Origin: Candidatus Zixiibacteriota bacterium
Lineage (GTDB): Bacteria > Zixibacteria > MSB-5A5 > GN15 > JACZUZ01
Reading direction: 5' to 3'
Assembly (NCBI GenBank): GCA_024280835.1
Contig: JAJRPJ010000008.1
Coordinates: 271,730-335,729, forward strand
DNA: 64,000 nt
Below the pieces are notes generated by a model. The model did no database searches and was not told the origin of the DNA. It saw nothing but the letters and a program-made list of their open reading frames with translations. This document shows positions 1 to 9,536 of this stretch, piece after piece (position 1 is the first letter of the stretch; every line of letters starts with the position of its first letter). A program made the translations under genes and the position numbers.

Positions 1-2404
1 ACTGACACTACCAGCAACAGACTTGGAGATTACACTAGGAAAGTATCTTGCGGTTTTGGGTGTTTATAGCGCGTCACTGGCGCTATCGCTCAGTCATGTG
101 CTGGTGCTGTCATGGTTGGGTGAGCCGGACTTCGGATTGATGTTTGGTAATTATTTTGGTTACTGGATGATTGGCGCGGCTTTGGTGGCGGTTGGGATGT
201 TGGCTTCGGCGCTCACTTCGAATGTGACAGTCTCGTTTATTTTGGGGGCTATTTTTTGCTCGCTGTTAGTATTTGTTGATTCACCGCAATTTGCATTTAG
301 TGAGACATTTGGCAAAGCCCTAGCGCCGTTAGGACTATTTCGTCACTTCAACGACTTCACTCGTGGTGTGATTAGTTTTTCGGGGTTAGTGTATTTTACC
401 TCGATTGCTTCATTGGCGATATATTTGAACATTGTGGTTTTGGGTCGTCGTCATTGGTTACGTGAGAAAACTTCGACGTTGAGTATGCAGAATCACTATG
501 CGTTTCGCACTGTGGCATTGGTGGTGATTGTCATTAGCGCAACTGCGATTGCTGGTTATTCGGCTCTGAGAATTGATGTCACATCAGAGGGATTGCATTC
601 GCTATCTGACACTACGGAAGAGTTGCTGGCGGCTTTGCCTGATGGCCAACCTGTGTTGATTCAGGCTTTTATTAGCCCTGAGGTTCCGCAGAATATGGTT
701 GAGACACGCGAGAATATTATTGGATTTTTGCGCGAAATTGACGCGCAAGCTGGCAATAATGTGCAGGTCATTATTCGAGAAACTGAGCCGTACACACAAA
801 ACGCTCAGGACGCCAGAGAGAAGTTTAGCATTTTACCTCGTGAGTTGATTCTCGGCGGCACGGCGCGGACGAATATTGAGAATGTGTTTATGGGAATTGC
901 TTTTACTTGCGGGTCGCGCGAAGATGTGATTCCGTTTTTTGAACGTGGGATGCCAGTTGAGTATGAGCTGACACGCAGTATTCAATCGGTGGCGCAAACT
1001 CGGCGCAAGAAAATAGGAGTTGTCACTACTGACGCCAAACTTTTGGGTGGATTTGATTTTCAGACTTTCAAGAGTAGTCCTTCCTGGCCGATTGTTAGCG
1101 AATTGCAAAAGCAGTATGAAGTGACACAAGTTGCGGTGACCGATTCAATCACTGAGACTTTTGATGGACTGCTTGTGGCCCTGCCTTCATCGCTGACACA
1201 ACCAGAGATGGACAATGTGATGGCCTATATCAGAACTGGGGCGCCGACTTTGATGTTGGTTGACCCGATGCCGACTTTTGATATGGGATTGGCTCCACTT
1301 CTGCCACGTAATGCAGGTGATAATCCATTTCAACAGAACAAACAAGCCAAGCGTGACCCTAAAGGTGACTCAAAATTGCTGTTGGCGGAGTTTGGTATTG
1401 AATGGAGTCCAGGGGATGTTTTTTGGGACGCTTACAATCCACATCCAGAGTTGGCGCAGTTACCACCTGAGTTGGTTTTTATTTCTCAGGGGAATGGCGC
1501 TGAGGCGGCGTTTAACGCGGAGGAGCCAGTTAGCTCTGGTTTGCAGGAATTGGTTTTGCTTTACCCTGGGATTTTGACAAAGTCTGGGACGATTGATGTT
1601 AACTTTACCCCACTTCTTTCTAGTGGGGCGACATCTGGAACGCTTGGATTTCAGGATTTAGTGCAAAGGAGTTTCTTCGGGCTTTCTTTGAATCGAGCGC
1701 CACGGCGAATTGGTGATCCGCTTTTTTATGTTCCCGCTGTGAGAGTCTCTGGTGACTTGCCGACTAAGAACTCCTCGGATGCTCAAGCGAAGGTGAATAT
1801 GATTGTCATTGCTGATTTGGATTTTGTTGGCGATCAGTTCTTTCAAATTCGCAATATGGGCAATAAGAACTTAGCTTTTGATAATATTCCATTTTTTCTG
1901 AACTGTATGGATGTATTGGTTGGTGACACATCATTTATTGCTCTACGTAAGAAGCGAGTGAAACATCGCACATTGACCACAGTCGAAACTCAGTCACGCA
2001 ATTATTATCAGACACGTATCTCCGAAGAAAGCAAAGCCGAGGAGTTGGCGGCTAATGAATTAGGCGCTGCGCAACAAAGATTGCGTGACAAAGTCGCTGA
2101 AGTGACTAGCCGCACTGATCTTGACGCACAGACAAAACAGATTATGGCGCAAAACTTGCAGGAAGTTGAGAACCGTCGCTTTGAGGTGATTAAGTCCAAG
2201 ATTGAATCAAAAAAGGAAGCGGATGTGGCTCACAGTAAAGAGACAATGGAGTTACAGATTCGCAGTATTCAAAGCCGAATCAAAACACTGGCGGTGGTCT
2301 TACCCCCGTTGCCAGCCCTTCTCTTTGGTATTTTTATCTTTATTCAACGCAGAAAGCGTGAACGAGAGAGTATGAGTGTCACCCGAACTCTGCGGAGAAA
2401 CTAA
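1..2404 (+). CDS. ABC-2 permease/GldG-type fusion protein (5' truncated by window edge)
   Basis: The frame is open from base 2 and runs into the window without a convincing start, so the 5' part lies outside. The first ~150 residues hold several hydrophobic helices that look like the end of an ABC-2 permease of the GldF type. After another transmembrane segment (around base 500-560) comes a large extracytoplasmic GldG domain (DUF7088/ABC_transp_aux type). A charged coiled coil and a C-terminal transmembrane helix with a short Arg-rich tail end the protein. Family knowledge: GldF/GldG with an ABC ATPase form a transporter needed for gliding in Bacteroidota; homologues in other phyla are of unknown substrate. 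The DUF4340 gene begins 4 bases after the stop, which is the usual partner order. The ATPase gene would be expected just left of the window. A TTG at 23 is the first possible start codon but is probably internal. Confidence 0.85.
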   Translation, partial: LTLPATDLEITLGKYLAVLGVYSASLALSLSHVLVLSWLGEPDFGLMFGNYFGYWMIGAALVAVGMLASALTSNVTVSFILGAIFCSLLVFVDSPQFAFSETFGKALAPLGLFRHFNDFTRGVISFSGLVYFTSIASLAIYLNIVVLGRRHWLREKTSTLSMQNHYAFRTVALVVIVISATAIAGYSALRIDVTSEGLHSLSDTTEELLAALPDGQPVLIQAFISPEVPQNMVETRENIIGFLREIDAQAGNNVQVIIRETEPYTQNAQDAREKFSILPRELILGGTARTNIENVFMGIAFTCGSREDVIPFFERGMPVEYELTRSIQSVAQTRRKKIGVVTTDAKLLGGFDFQTFKSSPSWPIVSELQKQYEVTQVAVTDSITETFDGLLVALPSSLTQPEMDNVMAYIRTGAPTLMLVDPMPTFDMGLAPLLPRNAGDNPFQQNKQAKRDPKGDSKLLLAEFGIEWSPGDVFWDAYNPHPELAQLPPELVFISQGNGAEAAFNAEEPVSSGLQELVLLYPGILTKSGTIDVNFTPLLSSGATSGTLGFQDLVQRSFFGLSLNRAPRRIGDPLFYVPAVRVSGDLPTKNSSDAQAKVNMIVIADLDFVGDQFFQIRNMGNKNLAFDNIPFFLNCMDVLVGDTSFIALRKKRVKHRTLTTVETQSRNYYQTRISEESKAEELAANELGAAQQRLRDKVAEVTSRTDLDAQTKQIMAQNLQEVENRRFEVIKSKIESKKEADVAHSKETMELQIRSIQSRIKTLAVVLPPLPALLFGIFIFIQRRKRERESMSVTRTLRRN

Positions 2405-2407
2405 ACT

Positions 2408-3808
2408 ATGAACAATTCAACTATAAGAAAAACCAGTATGAATGAAACAACCAAGACAATCAGTTTTGGCGCAGTGGCGCTTACTTTGGCGGCGCTGGCG
2501 TTTTATCTCTCTGGACCGCCAGTAACTCCTGATGCATTTCTTGATCAGGGAGAAGCGTTCTTTCCTGATTTTACCGACCCGAATATGGCCACGACTCTTG
2601 AAGTCATTGACTATGATGAAAACAGTGGCTCGGTGGTTCCTTTCAAAGTCACTTTTGTTGACGGTAAGTGGACGATTCCGTCACATCATGATTACCCAGC
2701 CGATGCGCAGGACAGGTTAGCAAAAACTGCTGCGGGTGTAATTGGAATTACTAAGGATGATTTTCGGACAGACAATGTTGCCGAACATGAAGGTTGCGGT
2801 GTTATAGATCCTCTGGATGAAACTTCATTGGCTCTAGGTGGACGCGGACAGCGAATCACATTGAAAAACTCAAGCGGAACAACACTAGCGGACTTTATTG
2901 TTGGCAAACAAGTTCCTAATCATGTTGGTTTTCGCTTTGTGCGTCTGCCTGGTGAGAAGCGGGTCTATGCGGCTCGAATGAATATCGATCTTTCGACATC
3001 TTTTCAGGATTGGATTAACCGCGACTTGATGGAACTGGCGCTTGATGAGATCGTTGCAGTTACTATTCAGGATTATTCGATTGATGAGCGTTCGGGTTCT
3101 ATCAACACTCGCGATAACATATCGCTTACTGTCGGTCAAGACGGCTGGCGCACCAAGAAGGTGCATAACGGCTATGTTGTTGATAGTTTGAAGATGAATA
3201 CCTTACTAACTGCGCTAGATTCACTTTCGATTGTGGGCGTCAGACGCAAACCTGCGGGACTCTCGGCTAGCCTAGGGCAATCTCAGGCATCGACCGAGAT
3301 GACCAATGATGATATTCGGTCATTGCAAAGTAAGGGCTATTTCATGACTCGTGACGGCTCACTTCGCTCCAATGAAGGTGAATTGCAAGCCTTTACAACA
3401 AGTGGTGTGACTTACTCGTTGCGATTCGGTGAAGTGCTCTATGGTAGCGGTGAAGAAATCACTTCGGGAACTTCTTCAAGTGACAATTCAAATAACAAGC
3501 AGAGCAGTGGGCCAGGCGAGAATCGTTATTTGTTTATCACTACTAACTTTGAAGAAAAGAATTATCCCGAGCCGATTACTCCACCGAATACTGACTTCAT
3601 TGGCAAATCCGACAGTTTGCTGACCGACAATGACTTGATTAACAAGGAGTTGGCCGATGTCTATGCCGACTGGCAACGTAAAGTCAATGCAGGACGATCA
3701 CGCTCAGCTACGCTGAATGCTCGATTTGCTGATTGGTATTATGTAATTTCCGCTGAGAGTTTCGATAAACTCCATATGAAGCGCAAGGACTTAGAGACGA
3801 AGCTCTAA
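2408..3808 (+). CDS. DUF4340 domain-containing protein
   Basis: This 466-residue protein has an N-terminal signal anchor (about residues 15-35, after MNETTKTISF) and an extracytoplasmic DUF4340 region. The family core is recognisable: a W-T-I-P segment followed by YPADA, a GVIG box, a DPLDE box and a stretch reading KRVYA. DUF4340 proteins commonly follow GldG-type permeases, and here the gene starts 4 bases after the fusion gene, so the two are almost certainly co-transcribed and form one membrane complex. Function is unknown beyond that association. A second ATG ten codons downstream (2438) is an equally good start. A candidate terminator follows the stop. Confidence 0.85.
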   Translation: MNNSTIRKTSMNETTKTISFGAVALTLAALAFYLSGPPVTPDAFLDQGEAFFPDFTDPNMATTLEVIDYDENSGSVVPFKVTFVDGKWTIPSHHDYPADAQDRLAKTAAGVIGITKDDFRTDNVAEHEGCGVIDPLDETSLALGGRGQRITLKNSSGTTLADFIVGKQVPNHVGFRFVRLPGEKRVYAARMNIDLSTSFQDWINRDLMELALDEIVAVTIQDYSIDERSGSINTRDNISLTVGQDGWRTKKVHNGYVVDSLKMNTLLTALDSLSIVGVRRKPAGLSASLGQSQASTEMTNDDIRSLQSKGYFMTRDGSLRSNEGELQAFTTSGVTYSLRFGEVLYGSGEEITSGTSSSDNSNNKQSSGPGENRYLFITTNFEEKNYPEPITPPNTDFIGKSDSLLTDNDLINKELADVYADWQRKVNAGRSRSATLNARFADWYYVISAESFDKLHMKRKDLETKL

Positions 3809-3818
3809 TCTCGCGTCA

Positions 3819-3864
3819 GGCGGTATTGAGTTTTGTGGTTCTTAGCGGTCCGCCGTATTTTTTT
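3819..3864 (+). terminator. Probable intrinsic terminator after the gldG-DUF4340 pair
   Basis: GGCGG at 3819-3823 pairs with CCGCC at 3850-3854, followed by GTATTTTTTT. The stem is short and the loop long (26 nt), so the call rests partly on the T-tract and the position just after the stop. Confidence 0.45.
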
Positions 3865-4051
3865 GGCATGAAGTCAGTTATATTGTATATTGAATAAATT
3901 GAAACCCTTTGGGCAAGAATGCTGTCTTAGATAATGGTAGGTTGTTGTTTGATTATTCAATTTTGCAGGCTGTCCTTGTAGCGCCTCATGAACAACATAC
4001 GTGTGACAGATCTGAAGCAACTATTGTTCCTCTAACGATAAGAAAGTTAGT

Positions 4052-5335
4052 ATGAAGAAGATTTCACAAATTTTGCTGATTGCAGCCTTTGGCGTCTCGC
4101 TCATTGGCTGCTCAACTGTTAATTCCGCCCACGGCTCGGTCAAAGGCAATGTCACCAAGCGAATGCAATTTGTAGTGGACAATTTGGTTGACTCCTATAA
4201 TTCGCTCGACTCGACTGGTTACAGACGACATTTTGGTCCAGAACTGTTGGTTAGCACATCTCCGGGTTCTATCGGGGAAGTCTTCCGCGATTCGCATCGG
4301 GACTATGGCAAGATTGAGAAGTTCGACATTGACGCGTCCGACGATGGGCGGTCAGCGACCTTGACATTGTATATGGAGAGACTGACATTTGATGTTCGAT
4401 TACGCTTGGCTAGAAACGGCAAACTGACACAGTTTGACTGGCAAGCCAATAGAACATCTAGCGATAACTCATCGCAATCTAGTGTTCAAATAGATTATCA
4501 GAAATTCACAGAGAGGTTTGTTGCGGCGATTCGAGATAGCAACCTTGTTGATTTTTACGAGATTGTTTCGTTCGACGATGGCTCTGGTGAAGAACTCACT
4601 ATTGATGATGCAGCTGGTATGCTGGGACGTATTAGAGCCAGCGGTGAAATTACTAATGTCCTAGATTATGAAGTACTTGAAAGTGGGGAATTGTCTTTGC
4701 CGATAACTTTCAGCGATAGTGATGTCAACACGCTGGAATTCATTTTTGCTTTCTCTGAGACTGGAGAACTGTCTCAGATTAAACTAACAAATTATGCTCC
4801 AAAGGAATCAATCGGCAAAACGCTTGCCGATATTGGAGCTGACACAACTCTTACAGCTGATTTGCACTCTCTTTCTAAATTGCGCGATTTGTACAATGCT
4901 GATGAAGGCAAGGTCAGGTTCATAGCGCTACTGTCACCTACGTGACCAGGATGTCGACGGGGGTTCTCCGTCATCGCCGATGTCATGAAAGACATCCCAA
5001 GTGAAGATTTACGTATGTATGTTGTCTGGTTGCCGATACTTAGATCCGATGACAGATTCTCGGCGTATTTGCGTTCGCCGGAATATAAGGACGATAGAGT
5101 TAGTTACTTTTGGGACGACGACCAACTGACTGGAATCGAGTGGGCTGATGTTATCGATTACAATCAAGTCGCTTGGGATATTTATTTCCTTTATGGCAAG
5201 GATACGCCATGGGATGAGTCGCCTTCAAAACCAGATTATTGGATGCATCAACTTGGACAGTTGCAGGACAAAGCCCTATTTCTAAACGGTGATACCCTTG
5301 TTGAAGAGATAGAGAAACTACTTGCGAAGAATTGA
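4052..5335 (+). CDS. Predicted selenoprotein: lipoprotein with tandem NTF2-like domains and a thioredoxin-like UxxC domain
   Basis: Read to the first stop this is a 297-residue lipoprotein (signal peptide, lipobox LIGC with Cys20). The TGA at 4943-4945 is followed in the same frame by 129 more codons to a TGA at 5333. Across the TGA the protein reads FIALLSPT-U-PGCRRG, which is the redox motif of a thioredoxin-like family whose members carry CxxC or UxxC here. The downstream part has the rest of that fold (YVVWLPIL, a D-R-V-S-Y-F-W-D strand, YFLYG, WMHQL). With readthrough the product is 427 residues, with Sec298 and Cys301. Residues ~28-130 and ~148-250 look like two related NTF2/DUF3887-like domains. 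A SECIS-like hairpin sits at the right distance after the TGA. No selA/B/C/D is in the window. An ordinary nonsense mutation is the alternative, but the exact placement at the catalytic position argues against it. Confidence 0.8.
4943..4979 (+). promoter_or_regulatory. UGA-Sec codon and candidate bacterial SECIS hairpin
   Basis: TGA at 4943-4945. GACGG (4956-4960) pairs with CCGTC (4968-4972) around a seven-base loop GGGTTCT (4961-4967). The stem can be extended downward by weaker pairs between 4949-4953 and 4974-4978 with bulges. The apical loop starts 18 nt after the T of TGA and begins with G, which fits the known bacterial SECIS consensus (loop 16-37 nt from UGA, G in the first two loop positions). 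Confidence 0.65.
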
Positions 5336-8300
5336 GAGTCTCTTGGCCTCATCTTTGAGGTCAAGTTTGTGTAGAGTATTCAACATTTGAACCACAGTAG
5401 AGCGTTTGATGAGTGTTTTTCGTTTTTCTTGCGCGTTGATAATTTTAGAGATTTCGCTTTTGACACGCTTGAGCTTTCCGCGATTGTGACTTTTGCTGTA
5501 GGTTTCGTAGAGTTCTAGGAGTGGTTCCAGGCGCCTTAGGTCACCGTGTCCATGGACATCACTGATCATGCGCTCAGCGCGATTGAGTAATTCGCTGGCT
5601 TCGCGGAGTTTGTTTTGACGTTTTAGGAACGAAGCTAGCTTGGTCAATGATTCGGCGACTTCCAGCGATACTGCTTCACCCATCGCCTCTGAACTTGTCA
5701 CCATCGCGTTGAACTCTCTTTCAGCGTCGCCAATTCTGCCTTGAGTTTCGTAGATTTTTCCTAAGCCAAAGTGCGCGAGAGCTCCTAAATTGCCCCATCT
5801 CCCATCCGCAAACACCACAGAGTCAAGCGCCATTCGGTATGCGTTATGGGCCAATACGATCTGATTTCTTCTTAAGAACAAATCCGCTAGGAGAACTTGT
5901 GCCTTCAATGAAGGATACGTAATAGTCTTGAAAATCGCAGAATTGTGGATCGGACTTGACGATTTGCTAAGATAATATCCGGCGGAATCTAATTCTTCTC
6001 GAAATTCAAACACCTTCCCTAACGCAAGAAAATACTCATGTAGAAAATGAGTACGATACGGAAATTGGACATCATCGACATCTGCACGTAGTTCCGCAAA
6101 CTTGCGAATACTGTCAAGATAGATATTACGTTCAATCGAATCATCGAATTCTGGAACGACAACGGAGTACTTTAGCGTATCTGGGCGATTAGACCCTGAT
6201 TTCTTGCTGATATTCGTGAAAGTAATTGTTCTTGTCGTACCCGAATCTATGCTCCTGATAATCGAGATAGGAAGTGGAATGTCGTCTGCGAGTGTATTCG
6301 TTAGTCCATGCGGTAGATCAGCGCGAATCAATTCACGTACACTTTCAAATACAGCCATAGAGCTATCGAACTCACCTAGATATCCTAATGCTTCACCCAG
6401 CCTTATGAGTATGATGGCAGTTAGAGCTGTATCAACTTCATCTCTGTGATTCAATCTTTGTGAAATAGACTCATAGCAAACTCTAGCGCTGTCATACATT
6501 TCAACTTCCATTAACACATCGGTAGAGCGTCGTATGAGCCGCGCGTAAATCAACATTGTATCCGTCGTCGATCTCAAAACATGACTCTTGGCATAACTCA
6601 GCGCAACCCGTACAGTCGAATCCACCCTTGCAAATTCATTCATTTCAAAGTACAGGGAGGCTTGGTATTCTTCTGCATTCAAGTAAAGGTCATGATGATT
6701 GAGACTATCCAATAAACCTTCTTCACGCATATTGCTAATGAGTCTTTGGGACTCCACATAATCGCCCCTTACTCTGGCTATGGGAATCATTACCGAGTAG
6801 ATATTCCCAATATCCCTGTGAACACCGACTTTATTCATTGGAGCTATCGAGATGGCTCGATTAGCAACTTCTAGTAATTCTTGATGATTTTGAAGGTGAT
6901 GATGGGCCGCTGTGAGGTGGATGAGTGTATTGAAGACCTCAGGACTATTCTTACCAAAGATTTCTTCTTGCCTTGGGAGTAGAGCAACCATCAAAGACTC
7001 AGCTAATTGATACTCACCGCTTGCGAAAACAGTCACCGCTACTTCGTATTGCGAGATAATTGACATTGAGTCATCTCGTACAGGATCAAGACTGGCGCTA
7101 GGCGCCAAGAATACACCTGCATTAATTTCTGCTTGGTGATATTGTTCATTGTGCCTTTGCATCATGATTAGATTTCTAAGGGCCACACTCGCTTCCGGGG
7201 TATCGCTACCACCACTTCTTATCGACACTTGATATGCGCTATCAGCAATTATGAGCATTGTGTCGAATTGATTGTTGAAGAATAGAAATTGGGACAACGC
7301 GATTAGAGCGCTTGACCTTTCAGAATCGTATTCATCGTGATGACTCTCAGAAATTGCTACTCGTTGACGCGCCACTTCTAGAGCTTGAGCAGTATCTCCA
7401 AAGCCCAACAGGTAAAACATTTTTGAGGTCAAGGCCATCATGAATGCCTCTGACTCTTTTCCAGACTCTATGGCAGTCTGTTCTAAGAAATTATCAGTCA
7501 TCAATAGAGATGAGTCATATATGCCAAGTATATTGTAATAACGAGCGAGACTTGAGAACGATTCAGCGTAATTCATTTTGGGAAACAGCGGCCATGTACT
7601 TAGGACTTCGATGACTTCGAATTGGATTTCGAGCGCGTCCCGCCAGCGACCTTGCTCTTCATAGGCCAGCGATAGCCAATTTAACGCTACTGGGTAGCCA
7701 CCGTCTGGCGACTCTGGGTAACTGCGAAATATCTCAACTGCCTCTTTGGCGTGTTTTCCCATGCGTTTTGGGAAACCAGATAAATAGTCGCTGACCGCCA
7801 GAGAAACTAAGGCGGCTCCAACTAGAAAACTTTCTTTGCCGTAGATTTCCTTTGTGGCTTGCAAGGCTTTCTCGTAATGGGTGTAGGCTTCCCCATATTT
7901 CTTTTGAGTCAAGTACGCCGACCCAATGGCGCTTTCGAGTGCGTCACGTCGCGGATGCACTCCGTTGAGTTTGTCTTCGATGATATTAGCCGCGCGCAGC
8001 AACAATACCAAAGAGCTGTCTGGTTGCGTTTCAAACTCTTCCGAGCCACCAAATTCAATCAGAGGGGTGATGAGGTTTGGGCTATCTTTTCCGAACACTA
8101 TTTCAGATAATCTAATCTCTTCTTTGAGCAGCGAGTATTGTTGCAGGAATTGACCTGCCTTGTAGTACTCCAGAGCAAAATATCCAAGGTATGAAATGTA
8201 TTTTTGACTTTCTGCCCCATACTCCTGCTCGACTACACTCAAACAAGCAGTGATTGCCGAATCAGCTGCGGCATACATTCCTGAATCCAGATAGGCGCTA

Positions 8301-9154
8301 GCGCCAAACATGCAATCTTCACCTCTAAGCAATTCCATGAATTGTTCATCGCTATTTGTAAGGTACAGTTCATTGTAGAGGGTGATGTATTTTTCGCGTT
8401 GCCCACTTTTATCATAGAGAGTTAGAAAATCAATTCTGACTCCAAGACGTTGTGCCGAATCAGATTCTCGCTCTGAGTAGAATTCCATTTCTCTGTGGAG
8501 GTTTTCCTCAGCTTTGGCCCATTCACCGCGGTCAAGATGAAGTCCATAGAGCGCAGAATAGAATTGCCCACGCATGCCACTGGCAATTCTGGAATTCAAA
8601 CTTATCTTCAGACCTTTGCGTAGATGTTTTTCGGCTTCACGATATGAACCCTCTCGTGTCAAAAGGGTTCCATAATATGCGAGAGCTGTCACATGCCAAT
8701 AATCCAGTTTCTTCTTGGCTTGCGAGAATATTTTGACTGATTTTGAAAGAAATGGGCGTGCGGAATCGTCTAGGTTTATGTAAAGGTATGCTTGGCCTAT
8801 CAGCGCTAATGTTCCAGCATAATCGGCAGATGTAGCGCCAAAGAGCATTGAGTCCAATGGCGCGCTTTGCAGATAATATTTCAGGGCTAGCCTAAATGAT
8901 CCAATCATCGTGTAGGAATACCCAATATTTCCTAACGACTGTGTCAATAACGAATCATGGAGTTCGGCCTTTTTTGCCAGTTTCAACGATTCCTGCAGTT
9001 TGGCGATGGCCGCTTCGATTTTGCCGCTATTCCGTAACGCCAGACCTGAATCCGATAGTAATCTCCATTGTTCAATATCAGTCGCGCTGGCCTGCGCTCT
9101 ATGTGGCGAAGAGAGGGTTAGCGCCAGAAATATGATTGCTAGGATTCTATTCAT
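5318..9154 (-). CDS. Very long exported TPR-repeat protein
   Basis: A 1278-residue protein with a Sec signal peptide (MNRILAIIFLALTLSS, cleavage probably near AQASA) and then almost entirely helical TPR-like repeats. Typical pieces are GNIGYSYTMIGSF, the EAEKHLRKGL helix near residue 170, and AYTHYEKALQATKEIYG. No catalytic domain is recognisable. TPR arrays of this kind bind proteins or peptides; localisation is expected to be periplasmic or outer surface. The start is ATG with GAGGAG just upstream. The gene converges on the selenoprotein gene and the two coding regions overlap by 18 bp (5318-5335). No partner gene lies next to it in the same direction. Confidence 0.8.
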   Translation of the reverse strand: MNRILAIIFLALTLSSPHRAQASATDIEQWRLLSDSGLALRNSGKIEAAIAKLQESLKLAKKAELHDSLLTQSLGNIGYSYTMIGSFRLALKYYLQSAPLDSMLFGATSADYAGTLALIGQAYLYINLDDSARPFLSKSVKIFSQAKKKLDYWHVTALAYYGTLLTREGSYREAEKHLRKGLKISLNSRIASGMRGQFYSALYGLHLDRGEWAKAEENLHREMEFYSERESDSAQRLGVRIDFLTLYDKSGQREKYITLYNELYLTNSDEQFMELLRGEDCMFGASAYLDSGMYAAADSAITACLSVVEQEYGAESQKYISYLGYFALEYYKAGQFLQQYSLLKEEIRLSEIVFGKDSPNLITPLIEFGGSEEFETQPDSSLVLLLRAANIIEDKLNGVHPRRDALESAIGSAYLTQKKYGEAYTHYEKALQATKEIYGKESFLVGAALVSLAVSDYLSGFPKRMGKHAKEAVEIFRSYPESPDGGYPVALNWLSLAYEEQGRWRDALEIQFEVIEVLSTWPLFPKMNYAESFSSLARYYNILGIYDSSLLMTDNFLEQTAIESGKESEAFMMALTSKMFYLLGFGDTAQALEVARQRVAISESHHDEYDSERSSALIALSQFLFFNNQFDTMLIIADSAYQVSIRSGGSDTPEASVALRNLIMMQRHNEQYHQAEINAGVFLAPSASLDPVRDDSMSIISQYEVAVTVFASGEYQLAESLMVALLPRQEEIFGKNSPEVFNTLIHLTAAHHHLQNHQELLEVANRAISIAPMNKVGVHRDIGNIYSVMIPIARVRGDYVESQRLISNMREEGLLDSLNHHDLYLNAEEYQASLYFEMNEFARVDSTVRVALSYAKSHVLRSTTDTMLIYARLIRRSTDVLMEVEMYDSARVCYESISQRLNHRDEVDTALTAIILIRLGEALGYLGEFDSSMAVFESVRELIRADLPHGLTNTLADDIPLPISIIRSIDSGTTRTITFTNISKKSGSNRPDTLKYSVVVPEFDDSIERNIYLDSIRKFAELRADVDDVQFPYRTHFLHEYFLALGKVFEFREELDSAGYYLSKSSSPIHNSAIFKTITYPSLKAQVLLADLFLRRNQIVLAHNAYRMALDSVVFADGRWGNLGALAHFGLGKIYETQGRIGDAEREFNAMVTSSEAMGEAVSLEVAESLTKLASFLKRQNKLREASELLNRAERMISDVHGHGDLRRLEPLLELYETYSKSHNRGKLKRVKSEISKIINAQEKRKTLIKRSTVVQMLNTLHKLDLKDEAKRLSILRK

Positions 9155-9536
9155 TTGCTCCTCGCTAGTTTAGCAAACTTATTGAGAGGCCTAATTGCTG
9201 GCTTAGATTTATTGTCCTCTTTTGCAAAACGTCGCATATGACAACATACGCTTCTCAGCCGTGAATTGTCAACGCTAGGAGCAATGACTGCATCGACTAT
9301 AACGTACTGTTAAACAATGCTTTATCGTTGCTGGAAATGGCACAGATCGCTCCAATTAGAGTGAAACTTGGGATTGATTTGCGCTCTTGGGTTTCTTGGA
9401 GAAAGATATTACATTGTCTTTCTGTAGCGCTTGGGTAGGGTTTCTGGGCGTTATCTTTGGAGATAGATGTGAGTGTTGGATAACAAGAATAATTTCAGAT
9501 AGAATACATTACAAAAAGCATAACAATAAACATATT
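9155..9536. other. 382-bp intergenic region between TPR gene and tdh (divergent)
   Basis: This gap holds the upstream regions of two divergent genes. The only element I can support is a sigma-70-like promoter facing tdh. The frame open from 9387 to 9536 on the plus strand is probably not translated, because the threonine dehydrogenase fold starts exactly at the ATG at 9537. Confidence 0.5.
9476..9505 (+). promoter_or_regulatory. Candidate sigma-70 promoter for tdh-kbl
   Basis: TTGGAT at 9476-9481 and TAGAAT at 9500-9505, spacer 18 nt, 31 bases before the tdh ATG. Only sequence match; AT-rich flanks make chance matches likely. Confidence 0.35.

Noticed and set aside
4943-4985. Two separate genes (297-residue lipoprotein and 116-residue protein) or a nonsense-broken pseudogene
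   Set aside because: The frame is the same on both sides, the TGA falls exactly at the redox position of a thioredoxin-like motif, the second part has no ribosome site at its ATG, and a SECIS-like hairpin follows.
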